Assembly (NCBI GenBank): GCA_015680905.1 | Contig: CM027384.1 | Span: 70,899,501 to 70,963,500, forward strand | Length of the DNA stretch: 64,000 bases | From: Coptis chinensis | Taxonomy: Eukaryota > Streptophyta > Magnoliopsida > Ranunculales > Ranunculaceae | Reading direction: 5' to 3' | Part shown: one piece after another, positions 44,566 through 55,199 of the stretch | How positions within the stretch are numbered: position 1 is the first letter of the stretch | Layout: each line of letters starts with the position of its first letter | Notes under the pieces: generated by a model | Told to the model about the DNA's origin: nothing | The model's database searches: none | Seen by the model: only the letters and a program-made list of their open reading frames with translations | Translations under genes and position numbers: made by a program

Positions 44566-45475
44566 TTGTGGGTTGTTCCAGGATCGTTTGCAGCTGCTCC
44601 AGCAAGTAGATTGGTGATGACATCCCCTCGTATCATACCAGAACAGTCTTTTGAAGACTTGTTCCAAAGTGACACCTATGGTGCGTGGTTTCGTGAAGTG
44701 ATCATTCTAGCAGGCTGGGAGCCACTATTGGTAAGTCATGATGAAGAACAAGTGTTTTCCATCACCATCGGGGATGAACAATTGGAAATTTCCAGGTTCT
44801 TGCTAGCCTTTGTGCTTGGACTTGCTATGCCCGCCGAAATACAAGCTAGACTCATGGGCCTATTTGGTGGATAATATGTACATGTATAACTATGATGATT
44901 TGCATGAGCATTACGGGGCAGAAATCTTTAGGATAGAGGACCAAGGGGATTATAATGTCGCCCTTGGTAGCCTGTTTATGAACGTGGGCACTGTTATGTT
45001 TTGGATCATGCTAAACATTAGAGGGGAATGACGTTATTCTTCTGTGAATGACGAAACTTGTGATATTTTTCTTGCCTTAGCTGGGGGACGTACACTCTAT
45101 GATATTCCCCAGACCCTAATGTCTAGTTTAGCCCGAGCCCATAGCAAGCGGCATAATTACCTTCTTATGCCTATTTTAATTTGCCATATTATGCTATGTT
45201 TCTTCCCTATTTTTTGTGCCCATTTCATAGATTGGATTGGGGTTGACATTATGAGACCCACCAATTGTATTATTCGATCGTTCCGTGCAATGACTTGGTA
45301 AGGGTGGAGGATACAACCTCATCGGGTTGCACCTTACACCCCATCCGACCAAGTGGCGCTTGACAGGTTAGCTATTGTAGACGATAAGTGGCATGAAGCC
45401 TAGAAAATTACCATGGCGTGGCAGGATGCGAAGGAACCTCATTTCTTTATTGAGGACGAGGAGGAAAATGCTTAA
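44566..45475 (+). pseudogene. Accessory ORF 3, element C
   Basis: Homologue of 2961-3899. It has RIIPEQSFEDLFQSDTYGAW, then an in-frame loss of about 20 residues between LLVSHDE and EQVFSITIGDEQLEISRF, a frameshift near 44850, a TGA at 45030 in place of tryptophan, and a TAG near 45402. The final AWQDAKEPHFFIEDEEENA block ends at a TAA (45473-45475). The start is probably ATG 44617, with an alternative upstream start at 44566. Confidence 0.75.
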
Positions 45476-47261
45476 ATGGGAGTTAAGGTTAGTATTTATT
45501 TCAGTTAGTGTCTGCTTATGTCCCAAGCAATTTATTTCTTATTAACCCCATAACGGGTGGAACTCATATCGAGTTACGTTAGTTTTTATTTTCTATATTA
45601 GTATGTTTAACCTTGTTTTGTAGATGTTCTAGAATTTCACGCGTTTCCATGGTATTTCCCTACCCTATTTATTTAAATACTTTGAAGACAAAGTATGCTT
45701 CTTGTTTGGGGGGGGGCATAGAAACACGTGTAAATAAGGCATCTGTTAGGATATAGATATGTATAATATGCACTTGTTTTCTAGTTAAAAAAATTAAATT
45801 TTTTTAAAAATATAAATAAAAAGTATGTTATACACTTAGGAATATTGGTATTGATTTCTTTCTCTAGGCCCTTGATAATCTAGAAATCTCACGTAGCTTT
45901 TGCATTAGAATAGTTTTTAGAAACTTAGGTTAATATGTAGGTAATAATCCTTGCATCTATCTATAAATATGTTACATGAGTATCTATGATTGTTGGCAGT
46001 AAGTTTCTGAAATCTATGCTAGAGTACTTATTCTACAAATCCTGTGAGAATATAGCCTAAAGCCTTATATGAGTGAACATTTGAGAAATGACACAAGGGA
46101 GAAATAAAATCCGGATAGAAAAATCACACGTCCACTTGCTTGATCATTATACCATATCCTAAGCAAGAATTTAGGCCCTCTTTGGATCGATATAGCCAGA
46201 AATTCAAACCTATGAATTATTTTCCACTAGTCGCCCCTCTGAGCCTTTCTTTAGCCTTTCATAAACCGCAAAATCCTTTACCCGTTACAAAACAAAACAA
46301 AATAAAAAATCAACCTACCCATTCATTGAATAAGTCTGAGAATAGAGATGAAGAATAGAAAAGAGAAAGACCTTTGAAATCAAGAATTTGTTAGTCGCTT
46401 CAGATAAGAAAAGGAAGTTTCCATCCAAATAAAAAAATAAAAGAAAGTAAAGAGTTAGAACTTTAAAAATAGAATCAAAGGAGTCAAAAGCCAAAGAAAA
46501 AGAAAAATATAGCTAAGGATGGAAACAAAGTGTAGAAGCAAAAGTAAAGAACAAGGTTTTCTCTAGTTACATAATATAAAGACTCTATTATCTTAGACTT
46601 GTCCTTTTTGAATATCCATTTCCTTCCTTCTTAAACCATCTCCTAATCCCCGCAACACCTAATAAAGACCTCTAGCTTAATTAAGAATATATTAGTGTGT
46701 TAGTAAGTGGCAGATGTGTTTGATCGACTCCAGTTTCCTTGTGTGTCATTGAGTTTACAAGGTAAAGTGTGCCCACTGCACACTAGAGTAGCGAAACTTG
46801 AGTGGAAAAATTAGAGTGGTTTTTGTCTTGACATTTATGTGAGGACCTACTTAAGGACACTATTCCGAGTTTTCAAAAATGGACCAGCTAGTTCATCTCA
46901 TAGTATTACTCATTGTATATATGTTTATTCGTAGATAATTGATTATTATGCATATATTAGCTTAGGTTTCGACTTGATTATTCTGTATTCATTGTTAGTG
47001 AGATGTATAGATAATTGAGACATAGATAAGGAAACAATAGTTTTATTTCTGAGTAGTTGTAGTATAGATGAAGTTTGTGAGTACCTTCACTGGAAAACTC
47101 TCATGAGACTATAACTCGTCCACTAGGAAATTCCTAGTGGTTTAAGGCCTTGTTGCATATAGTCAATGCAATCGCACTCGGCGAAACGAGATTAGTTAGA
47201 ACTCCATTTTTGGTCACTTATGCTAATTTCTCATATTTGCTTGAGGACAAGCAAAATGCTT
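45476..47261 (+). other. Non-coding 3' region of element C
   Basis: 1.8 kb with no supported gene, collinear with 1187-2960 of D. It contains a poly-G tract TTTGGGGGGGGGC at 45705-45717, directly after ORF 3. Confidence 0.75.
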
Positions 47262-47274
47262 TTTGGGGGTGGTT
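47262..47274 (+). other. Polypurine tract of element C
   Basis: TTGGGGGTGGTTT abuts the 3' LTR (TGATAAG at 47275). It is the same as in element D. Confidence 0.8.
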
Positions 47275-48809
47275 TGATAAGAGCCCAAAACTGTAGTTTT
47301 AACCCCTTAACAATAATATTTTTAAACCAATTATGCGAGTAATAAATAAAAGTTAATGCTAATTACGTGCTTTTATGTATTTCAGGCATTGAAGTCAATT
47401 ATGTGGAAAAATGTGCCACTTTGGTGATATAAAGGAGCAAGGGTTGGTTGCTAAGAAGTTCTTTGATTAAAGGCCAAGATTCAAGGAGAAAAAGCCTTTG
47501 TAAAGCCCGGTCAGATGCTGAAAAGTCAGAGTCAACGCGGGCAGAAACATCACACAAAAGTCAACAGAACTTGCGAAGACCGTATCTTTAGACTTAGGCC
47601 TCGTAATTGAGCATGTCTTATGTCAAAACGACTAGCTCGGAAAGAGCTTTCTAATGGTCCTAACCTTGACCCAATCAAATGAGCAAAAGTAGATGAAAAG
47701 CCTGTTGAAGTCAAGGCCAGCTGGAAAGGGCCCTGTGGACTGAAGAGATTGGGCTTTGGGCTCGATTTTCCACCCCAAAACATGGACCCTCAGCCCATGC
47801 GCGAAAATGTAGAACTGGTCTCCTCCATTTCCACACACAAGACTTAGTTCTTAAGTATCAATTAGCTTAGGATAGAAGGTAGCCATTAAAGAATATTTTA
47901 GATCTAGTTTTGAGTTTTGAATTAGTTAATTAATTAGTTTTCATTCCATTAATTAGTTTCATTCATTGTTTTAGATTAGTTATTGGAATTATTGTTTATC
48001 ATTCATTAGATAAATAAAATAGTTAGTTCTTGATAATTTCAATTTTGTTATTTAAAATTGCTTAGATCTAATTTCAATTCTTGTTTGTTAATGATTTCTT
48101 AGTTGTTAATTTAGATTTCAATTATTGTTTAGTTGAATTTAATAAAGTTAGAATCTTTATATTATGTCTTATTCAATTTCATATGGAAATGATAGTTTGA
48201 TGAATCAAGACTAAACCTCCATTTGAGGGGTTTGATGAAGCCTTGATGAAAACTTGATTGTGTAGTGTAGAATCGTTGTAAGAGTCTATTCCATTCTAGA
48301 AGGTCGTTGATTTGCCATGAGAATGGGTTGGACTTCCTCACATGCTAGTTATGAATTGGTAGAGATGCTATGTATAATTAGGGATTAGAATGACCAATTA
48401 TTACCGTAAGAATGTAAGAATTGGATTACAACAATCTATGCTAGTTTATTAAGTTAGATTCAAGGTGGATTCAATTCCCCCCTAATTCTTATTCTAGATT
48501 CAAACCTTAGTATTCCGTAGCATTTCATAGTTGAATCATTATAGTTAATATCTTGTTCTTAGAATTCACATCGTAGTATAATCCCTTTGTAAAACTCTCA
48601 TTAGACTTTGGATAGATTCGCAATTATAGAAAACTTTGAATGCTAAAGAACTAGGAGTGGAACAAATCTTCTATTCCAACTCTACTTCAATAATATCGAG
48701 AGTAGAAATCTTTGATAAGAACTGTCTTCGTAAAAGAAATAATTTTACTTCCGTTTAAGTTTTATCATTTATTCGGAGTAGAATTATATTGAATTTTATC
48801 ATATTATCA
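47275..48809 (+). repeat. 3' LTR of element C
   Basis: 1535 bp, highly similar to 37985-39518 with scattered substitutions. The last 30 bp are somewhat rearranged (TTTTATCATATTATCA against TTTTATGGGTTATCA). Confidence 0.95.
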
Positions 48810-49439
48810 ACCAGCAAGCATATCGATGCCCTCTAAGGTAGGAGAATGAAGACAAAATGAACCAAGGTCAAGAGGTGGGATGGCCACGTTATCTGTAGTA
48901 CTATTTTTCTGGGTCTTGATAGCTTCAGTGATAGGCTTAGCAGATTCAGCAACATCTTTCTCAAGATCAGGGGCAGCAGTTTCCGACAGCATATCACTTT
49001 CATCATCAGAATCAAGGTTGTATTAAGTAATAACATCAGTAGGAAGATATGGTCTGAAACTCTTCATAGTTGAAACATAATATTTCATATTGTCCTCAGC
49101 TGCAACCAGATCAAGATTAGCTTTTTGAAGTTCTGCCTCAAGACCAGCTGTCTTTGTTTCGAGATTAGCTATCTTTGTTTTTTCTCGTTCGAGGTTCGCT
49201 TCCATTTCAGCATAAGACTTCTTCAATTTCGTAATCAACTCGGTATTCTCGTCAATGAATTTCTTCATATCGACATGCGCAGAATTGAGTTGGGAGCAAG
49301 TGAGAGCATATTTTTTCTTTTCTTCTTCAAAAGAATGTTGAAAATTTTCTTTCTCCTTTTTCAATTTCTCATTATCTTCCCGAAGAAGGCGAAAGGTACC
49401 CATATCATGTTCAAACTGACCAACAGCAGCAACTTTAGC

Positions 49440-49521
49440 CTAGAATCAAGATATAGTAAATGAGTACATTATAAATAATGAGCAAATCGAGATAAGAGTA
49501 AGGCCAAAGGTGTATACTTAC
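49440..49521 (-). other. Intron 2 of antisense gene, element A
   Basis: 82 bp, donor AAAGTAAGTAT and acceptor GATTCTAG, directly after the SSLEK codons. It is AT-rich, as plant introns are, and matches the position of B's intron at 27644-27715. Confidence 0.78.
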
Positions 49522-50497
49522 TTTTTCAAGGGAAGAGCACAAAATTTGAAATCGTTCAGTTGTGGCAATTTCAGCCATCGTTGATCTATCTTGAGGAAGA
49601 ATTGTATTCATGACAAGAGCTTCTCCGAGTCCAGGTGTTGGAGGATCAGAAAATAAAGAAGCAGATTTCAGAACCCTTTGCTTGTTTCGAAGGACAAAAT
49701 CAGCCATGAAAACTTTAGATGGAGAAGAAGAACCAGAAGCAGTGGATGGAACAGTGGGTTTATGAGTGGCTGGTATAGTTGAAGATTTGGAGGGCACAAG
49801 GACAGGTGCAATAGTAGTGGTAGTCTTTGCAGCCTTAGTCACCCTCGAGGTTGGTGGCGCTTCAGTGGAACCAGGTTCTTTTCTCTTCTTTTGGTGAAGA
49901 CCAGTATCGACATGTTTTTCTTTGGAAGAGGTAGGAGCCTGGGAGGAACTGCCACCTGTTAATTTTTTTCTCGTTCAGAAACTTGTTCAGGGATTTGGTT
50001 GATTTGTCTTGAACATGAGGAATGCGATATGTCATATATGTGTACAATAAGCAGTGGTGATCAAACACATCTTGCAAAAGTAGATAATTATAGAAGTCCA
50101 AAATCTCTTATTTGATTTTTGGAAAGAGATATTCAGTCATTTTAAAACCATTTATCATATAATCAAAATAACATCGAGAAGTATTAACAGGCAATTCAGA
50201 AAAATCAAAAGTTTTTCTAAATCCTTTTTCATATGAACAAGGCTGTAATGAAAATGGAGCAGTTTTGGAAGGGATAACAGGTTGGGAAGGTGAAGGATCT
50301 TGATCTCTAAGAACATTACTCTTTAAGGTGTATAAGGGACCAACATAGTTGTCGACATCGGGTAAATTGACATTCGAAGCTGGATTGCCATATTTATCAG
50401 CACCAGTTCTAACAGATATTTCTTTGTCAGTGCCTTTCAGAAGCTCCGTCACTAGAGTGGATTCTCCAAGACTTCTCGAGGATGCAGGTTTTAGTAC

Positions 50498-50592
50498 TGA
50501 AACAAGGTCACAATGGTAGACCAATTAGATAAAAGGTTCCAAGTGGAGGGGCAAAATATTGGTTCAAAAGATGGGTTCGTAAAATAACGTAC
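50498..50592 (-). other. Intron 1 of antisense gene, element A
   Basis: 95 bp, donor GAGGTACGT and acceptor TTGTTTCAG, after a VHHVFNIRG block. It matches B's intron at 28532-28609 in position. Confidence 0.7.
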
Positions 50593-52071
50593 CTCTAATA
50601 TTAAAAACATGGTGAACCAAAGAGGGAACAGCGATCGAAGTAGATGATTCCCATTGACTAGATACAATGATAAGATATAGTGGCCATCTAAAGTCGCTAT
50701 CTCGATTTATTCTTATGATACCCGGTCGGTTGCTTTGTTTTTTGGGATAAAAATAGCCACTAGGCTCAGGTATACCATTTTTGTTCTTTTGGTACGCTCG
50801 ACAAAGGTGTAGTGGTTTTGAATGTAGATAAGTTGGATTCTTTGGGTTCTCCACACATCGGGTTCAAGATGAGAATTATAATAGTTGGAAATATACAACA
50901 ATCTCCAAAAATTGCCTGTGCTTTGGCTAGGAGAGATGGTTAGGTAGTTAAATACCTCTCGATCGAGGTCAGTTAGGGGAGCCGCAAACTAGTAGCCAGT
51001 TGCCCAACAGTAATGATGATTGTTCAGGGATCGCCACTTTGGCATCTAGTCCCTTTCCTACATCCAGCATAATGTCGAAGAATGACAGTGTCTGGTATCT
51101 GGTATGCAGCTTTAAATATGTTTAAGTTGGGTCTTTTTGGAAAGTGAGGATTCAAACCACCACTCCATATGCTGTTATTGTCTATAATTTTGCGTTCTGA
51201 CTCTGAGGCCATAGTCTCAAAAGGATGGCATGCTAAGCCATCAACCAAATACGTTGGGCGGCAATCTAGTTCATCAGTTACAATTCTTTGAGATGTCAAG
51301 GCTAAGGAAGAAGAGTTGGTTCGAGCGGCAGACTCGACAGTTTCATTCGACATGACGGTATCACTAGAAACAATAAATTTTTTATTAGAATTATATCCTT
51401 CATCGGTACTACTATCGCTATACTCAGTATAATTGTATAATATTTTATTTGTTATACTCATATCAAGGTTTCGTGGTGACAATGTCGGGTTTTAAAGTGA
51501 GGATGTGTGTCTCAAAAGCATACGTTCTTGACGTCGAAGCTAGGATTGTTTTGAGAGTGTTTGCCTAAAATTAACATAACTTTTTCTCCTAACCACACTG
51601 AAACAGATCAAAATATATGGTTCAAAAGCCTAGTTAGTATAAATGGTTGTGCAAATAAAATAATCTAGTTTAAACCCTAACCTTTTTAAAATCAAGAAAA
51701 TAAACAGACATGATATTAAGAGATAATAGAGTGAAAGGAAAAAGATTATAATAGCAAATAAGTATATTAAAGTTTATTTTAACTAACCTGTCAAGTTTGC
51801 AGAAAGATTTGATGAAGAGGACAGCGAGTAAGTCCAAAGTGAAGCTTTTCAGGACGGTAAGGGTGGTGGGGTTGGAATGTCTCAAGTTTTTTGCGAAGTA
51901 AAGAAGAGAGAGAAAGCGAAAGAAATTTTTTATAGTTGATTTTTTTTATTTGACTTTTCAAGAGTAACAGTTTGAAATTTTGAATTTTGAATTATTTCAG
52001 TTTGAATTTTGGGGTTTTTCCAGGTTTTTCTCGAAACATTCAAATTTTTAAGATAGAAATCTGAAAGTTTC

Positions 52072-52083
52072 GAGAAGGGGCGA
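52072..52083 (+). other. Polypurine tract of element A
   Basis: GAGAAGGGGCGA abuts the 3' LTR at 52084. Confidence 0.75.
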
Positions 52084-52490
52084 TGTCGTGGGCAAATATC
52101 GTCAGCCCGATATTCTAGTCTAAATATTGTGATTAACTAGAAATATCGACATGACTGTCAATATTTCGGACATAAGTTTATATGTTGTAGGTTCAAAGTG
52201 GGAAAAAGAGGAAGAAGAAGAGAATGGACATGTGGCAGGAAATGATTGGGCAAGACTATAAATGGAGCACTATATAAAGATCGGAAAGGGGAGGAAGAAG
52301 GGTCATTCCATTTCATTCCAGAAAATAGGATAAAACTAGAGCAAAGAGAGAGAAAAAGAGAAAAAGAGAAACTTGTAACCGCTATTGGTGATCAATAAAA
52401 AAGCTTATTTCATTGTCATTTCAATCTTTATTCTTTATTACTTCATTATTTCATTCTCATTGATCTGAAATAGATTTCCAAAACACTACA
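52084..52490 (+). repeat. 3' LTR of element A
   Basis: 407 bp, partner of 19652-20062. It has a duplicated AGAAAAAGAGAAA unit absent from the 5' LTR and a shorter ATTATC repeat. It is followed by ACAGG. Confidence 0.95.
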
Positions 52491-52495
52491 ACAGG

Positions 52496-52551
52496 ATCGA
52501 TATAACGGTGCAAGGCATGCAATGGACGATGTGGGATTATATATGTATATA
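52496..52551 (-). other. Native intron sequence between elements A and CACTA-2
   Basis: Only about 57 bp of host intron, ending in an AT dinucleotide run, separates the two insertions. Confidence 0.6.
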
Positions 52552-52579
52552 TATCACTACACCATAACTGCTATTTTGT

Positions 52580-52675
52580 AACAGGGCAAATTTTCAATAA
52601 GTAACGGAAATAACTGTTACTCATTAAGTAACGGATATATCCGTTACTTATGACTGCAAGTGTTACTTAAAATCT
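52580..52675. repeat. Left subterminal repeats of CACTA-2
   Basis: GTAACGG...TGTTAC and AGTAACGGATATATCCGTTACT (palindromic) units, probable transposase-binding repeats, matching the array at the other end. Confidence 0.75.
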
Positions 52676-53239
52676 TGAATTATAATATAATAATATTTTC
52701 ACATTTTTTTTAGATATGCTAACACTTATATCCGTGAGAAAAGTAGAAAATTAGGCAACAAAATTAAAATAATTTGAAAAAGAAAAAAAAAACCGGAAGT
52801 GGTCACGCGCGCTTGGCTTTCATTCTTTCCCCCCGTTTTTTTTTTCGGCTAACACTTAATTAGCCAATTCTAATTTCGCCGTTTTTAATTTAGGAAGGAA
52901 ACAAGAAAAAACTCTCTTAAGAACCCTAATCTTGCGATTTCATACTTCTCCAACTTTCTACAACCCAAGGTTAGTGAGTTGACTCTCTCGATTCCGATTC
53001 GTCAAATAAATTTTTACCATATTGTTTTTTTTTATCAATTGAAAAATCAATTTTTCTTTCTCTCTCTCATTCTCCTGGTTTAATTATTTGTATAATTCCA
53101 GTGGACTATTGGTAACGAAGTGGACTGATCAAAAGTGGAAGTTCAAAATTCGGTAAGCTTCCAATCGGTGCTCACTCTACTTTTTAGTCTACCTTGTTTA
53201 ATGAATCTAGATATAGTTGTTGAATAATGTTTTAGCTGG

Positions 53240-53375
53240 TTTGGGTACTGGGGCTTTTTATTAAGTTGCGTCGGGTCCTAGAACTGCGGTTGTTACTAGT
53301 GTTATTGGTGGTTTGGCTGCTAGTGCTGTTGCTGCTGGGAAACATGTTGTTAAAAGATATGTTCCTATTTGATTA
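53240..53375 (+). pseudogene. Captured exon-like fragment, origin unknown
   Basis: A plus-strand frame reads AGLGTGAFY, a stop, then [34 protein letters not shown] and a TGA. The amino-acid make-up (Gly/Ala-rich helix followed by a basic end) looks like the C-terminus of a real protein, and it lies just after a 5'-UTR-like segment (52920-52970). The source gene was not recognised. Confidence 0.35.
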
Positions 53376-54467
53376 TGACAATTTTCATGCTGTTGTTAGA
53401 GAGGGGTAAATTGGGGGTTTAATCGACGGTTTATGTTTTTGTTTTTTAGAATAAATTACATGTTTTGTTCCTGTTACATTTTATGATGATGGTAACTCTA
53501 TGTTACACAAACAACTTATGGTATTGTACTCAATGTATTGAGTTACACATTGTCAAGTGCTGAAATTTAAAATCTTTGAATCTTAAGTCTTGGATGTTAT
53601 CTTAGATATAGTTGTTGAAGTAGTTTTCTTTTCTCTTTTTTTTTTTTCTGCGATGTTTGTTGAGAAAGATATATCATTATTGTGCACACTTGAATATTTA
53701 GTTTGGTTGAATTACTGTATTATGAAGTTTATATTTTGCAATGTCGATGATAAAATAAGAGGTTGCGTGTTTCGAGAAAATGTGTCTCATTAGTACGCCT
53801 CTTGACCTCTCTCGGGAATAATATTTGTGGAGTCTCCGCGTTGTGAGAAAAAAATTGCAGATTAATCTTGCACGGTGTGATGGTTCCAAGGAAGAAATCT
53901 TAGTACAATCCCAAAGGTACACATGAAGAAATTTGTCTTGCAATGTTTACATGCTAATTACTCTTTACTCGCCATCACCAAGTTAATCTTTGATAGATGT
54001 GAATGAGTTAACTTCCTTAGGAGCATCAACTAAGTTGAGTTTTCTTTGCAGATGTCCGTGTTTTCTTGTTGAACTAATTGTGAGAGAAGTATTAATCGTA
54101 AGGGAGAGAAAATCAGAAGTTAAAAATATTGGAAAAACCATCAAAGAGGTATAACAGTTGGTAGAAAACCTACAATAAGAAAAGTACCAATGTATCCGCA
54201 GATAAAGAGTCTTTTATGAGTTATTTGGTTTTTAATGTTCTCATCTTTTTTATTCTTTCATTTGTTATGTTTCCTTTTACCAATTGTATTGTAGGGCATC
54301 ACATCCTACATTTTCATTTAAGTAAAATCTATACTTTGCGATGTGAGTAATAAAGAAAAAAGGTACAGGTGTACTAGTAACAAAAGAAACCAGATAAAGT
54401 AACCTAAGCCAGTGATTCGAGAACTCTCGCTAAATTACAACTCTACCATGTGCATAAGCTATAACTA

Positions 54468-54818
54468 CTATGGACGCGACATTTTCCAAATATAAGATAG
54501 TTGTTCTTTGTACAAGTAATAGTAGATTTCATTGTGCATAAGTAATTTTATCTTCTGCTTTAAACCAGGTATGAAGTGCAGGGTTATGATAGTGACATCA
54601 ACCTTTGGTTTTCCAATGCCACCTCGTCCCTCGCTATTTATTAAGATGTTTTGCCTCTCGCTTATTCGTTCGTGAACAAAATGGCAAGTGTTGGCATGTG
54701 CAGAGATGTCAAGAGCCAATTGAATTTTGTCAATGAAGCTCGGGTTCTTACTAATATCCGAGGAGAGCATCTCGGACTTGAACACAAGGTTAATCTCAAG
54801 TATGTTTAGTAGTTGCAT
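54468..54818 (-). pseudogene. Possible receptor-kinase-like fragment
   Basis: This minus-strand 116-residue ORF contains IDKIQLALDISAHANTCHFV followed by HER..ERQNILINSEG, reminiscent of the R..IALD.A.GL.Y.HE...HRDIK..NILI block of plant receptor-like kinases. The catalytic HRD is not preserved. The similarity is short and may be chance. Confidence 0.25.
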
Positions 54819-55199
54819 CCTTTTTACGTTGGTTACAATTTCCTACTTTCTATTACTATTAATCAATTATAATGGAAAAGGAAGACTTTTCTAGACCCTT
54901 ATATTACATATACCGGGAAGTAACACTACATTTTTTTTTATTAATATATATATTTTTATTATTATTGAATTGAGAATCGACACACATGAACTTACAAACT
55001 TACTCTTGGGTCCGCCTCGAAAAGGACATGGAAACATTTTCTATTTCCTTATTTTTTTTTGATAATGATGACCACCATGCATCACTTCAGAATTTTAACA
55101 AACGAGAATCCACTCGGGTTATATCATCTTGTGGTTTTGTTGCTTCTATTCTCTTAAAATTTTTGTTTCTTTTCGTTAATGTGTTCATCATCGTTTTAT

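Larger units (their letters stand above)
37985..48809 (+). mobile_element. Element C: second copy of the gag-protease-only LTR family
   Basis: 10.8 kb, plus strand, with LTRs 37985-39518 and 47275-48809 and an ACCAG target duplication at 37980-37984 and 48810-48814. It has gag, protease and accessory ORF 3 but no reverse transcriptase, RNase H or integrase. It shares with element D the LTR ends, primer-binding site, polypurine tract, coding genes and much non-coding sequence. It lacks accessory ORF 2. Stops occur in gag and ORF 3. Confidence 0.93.
48810..51482 (-). pseudogene. Antisense intron-containing gene, element A
   Basis: Minus-strand gene between the repeats and the 3' LTR. In order: an N-terminal stretch from 51482 (MSPRNLDMSITNKILYNYTE), the block PLTDLDREVFNYLTISPSQS near 50970, GIIRINRDSDFRWPLYLIIV near 50710, an intron at 50498-50592, then YKLKSN-type sequence. 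LPVNTSRCYFDYMINGFKMT (50108-50524 frame) and a Pro/Ser/Thr-rich stretch with FVLRNKQRVLKSASLFSDPP come next. A second intron (49440-49521) is followed by a long coiled coil (KLKKEKENFQHSFEEEKKK; 49023-49403) and an acidic end reaching 48810, continuing at 37984. Stops near 50105 and 49021, and frame changes, show decay. Domain resemblance to gypsy-type Transposase_28 proteins is an inference. It is homologous to 27088-29500. Confidence 0.65.
19652..52490 (+). mobile_element. Element A: Tat-lineage Ty3/gypsy retrotransposon with two nested elements
   Basis: LTRs 19652-20062 and 52084-52490 begin TGTCGTGGGC and end ACACTACA, flanked by ACAGG at 19647-19651 and 52491-52495. The span is 32.8 kb, of which about 20 kb is inserted B (20858-30148) and C (37985-48809). 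The order on the plus strand is primer-binding site, gag, protease, reverse transcriptase, RNase H, a second (archaeal-type) RNase H, integrase, tandem repeats. An antisense intron-containing gene then precedes the 3' LTR. The dual RNase H and the antisense ORF are known traits of the Tat lineage. Frameshifts and stops occur in gag and pol. The element lies in antisense orientation inside an intron of the PDR pseudogene. Confidence 0.93.

Noticed and set aside
52526-52560. AT dinucleotide run at the CACTA-2 left edge as a terminal inverted repeat
   Set aside because: The run is outside the CACTACACC terminus and belongs to the host intron. The 3-bp TAT duplication already defines the boundary.
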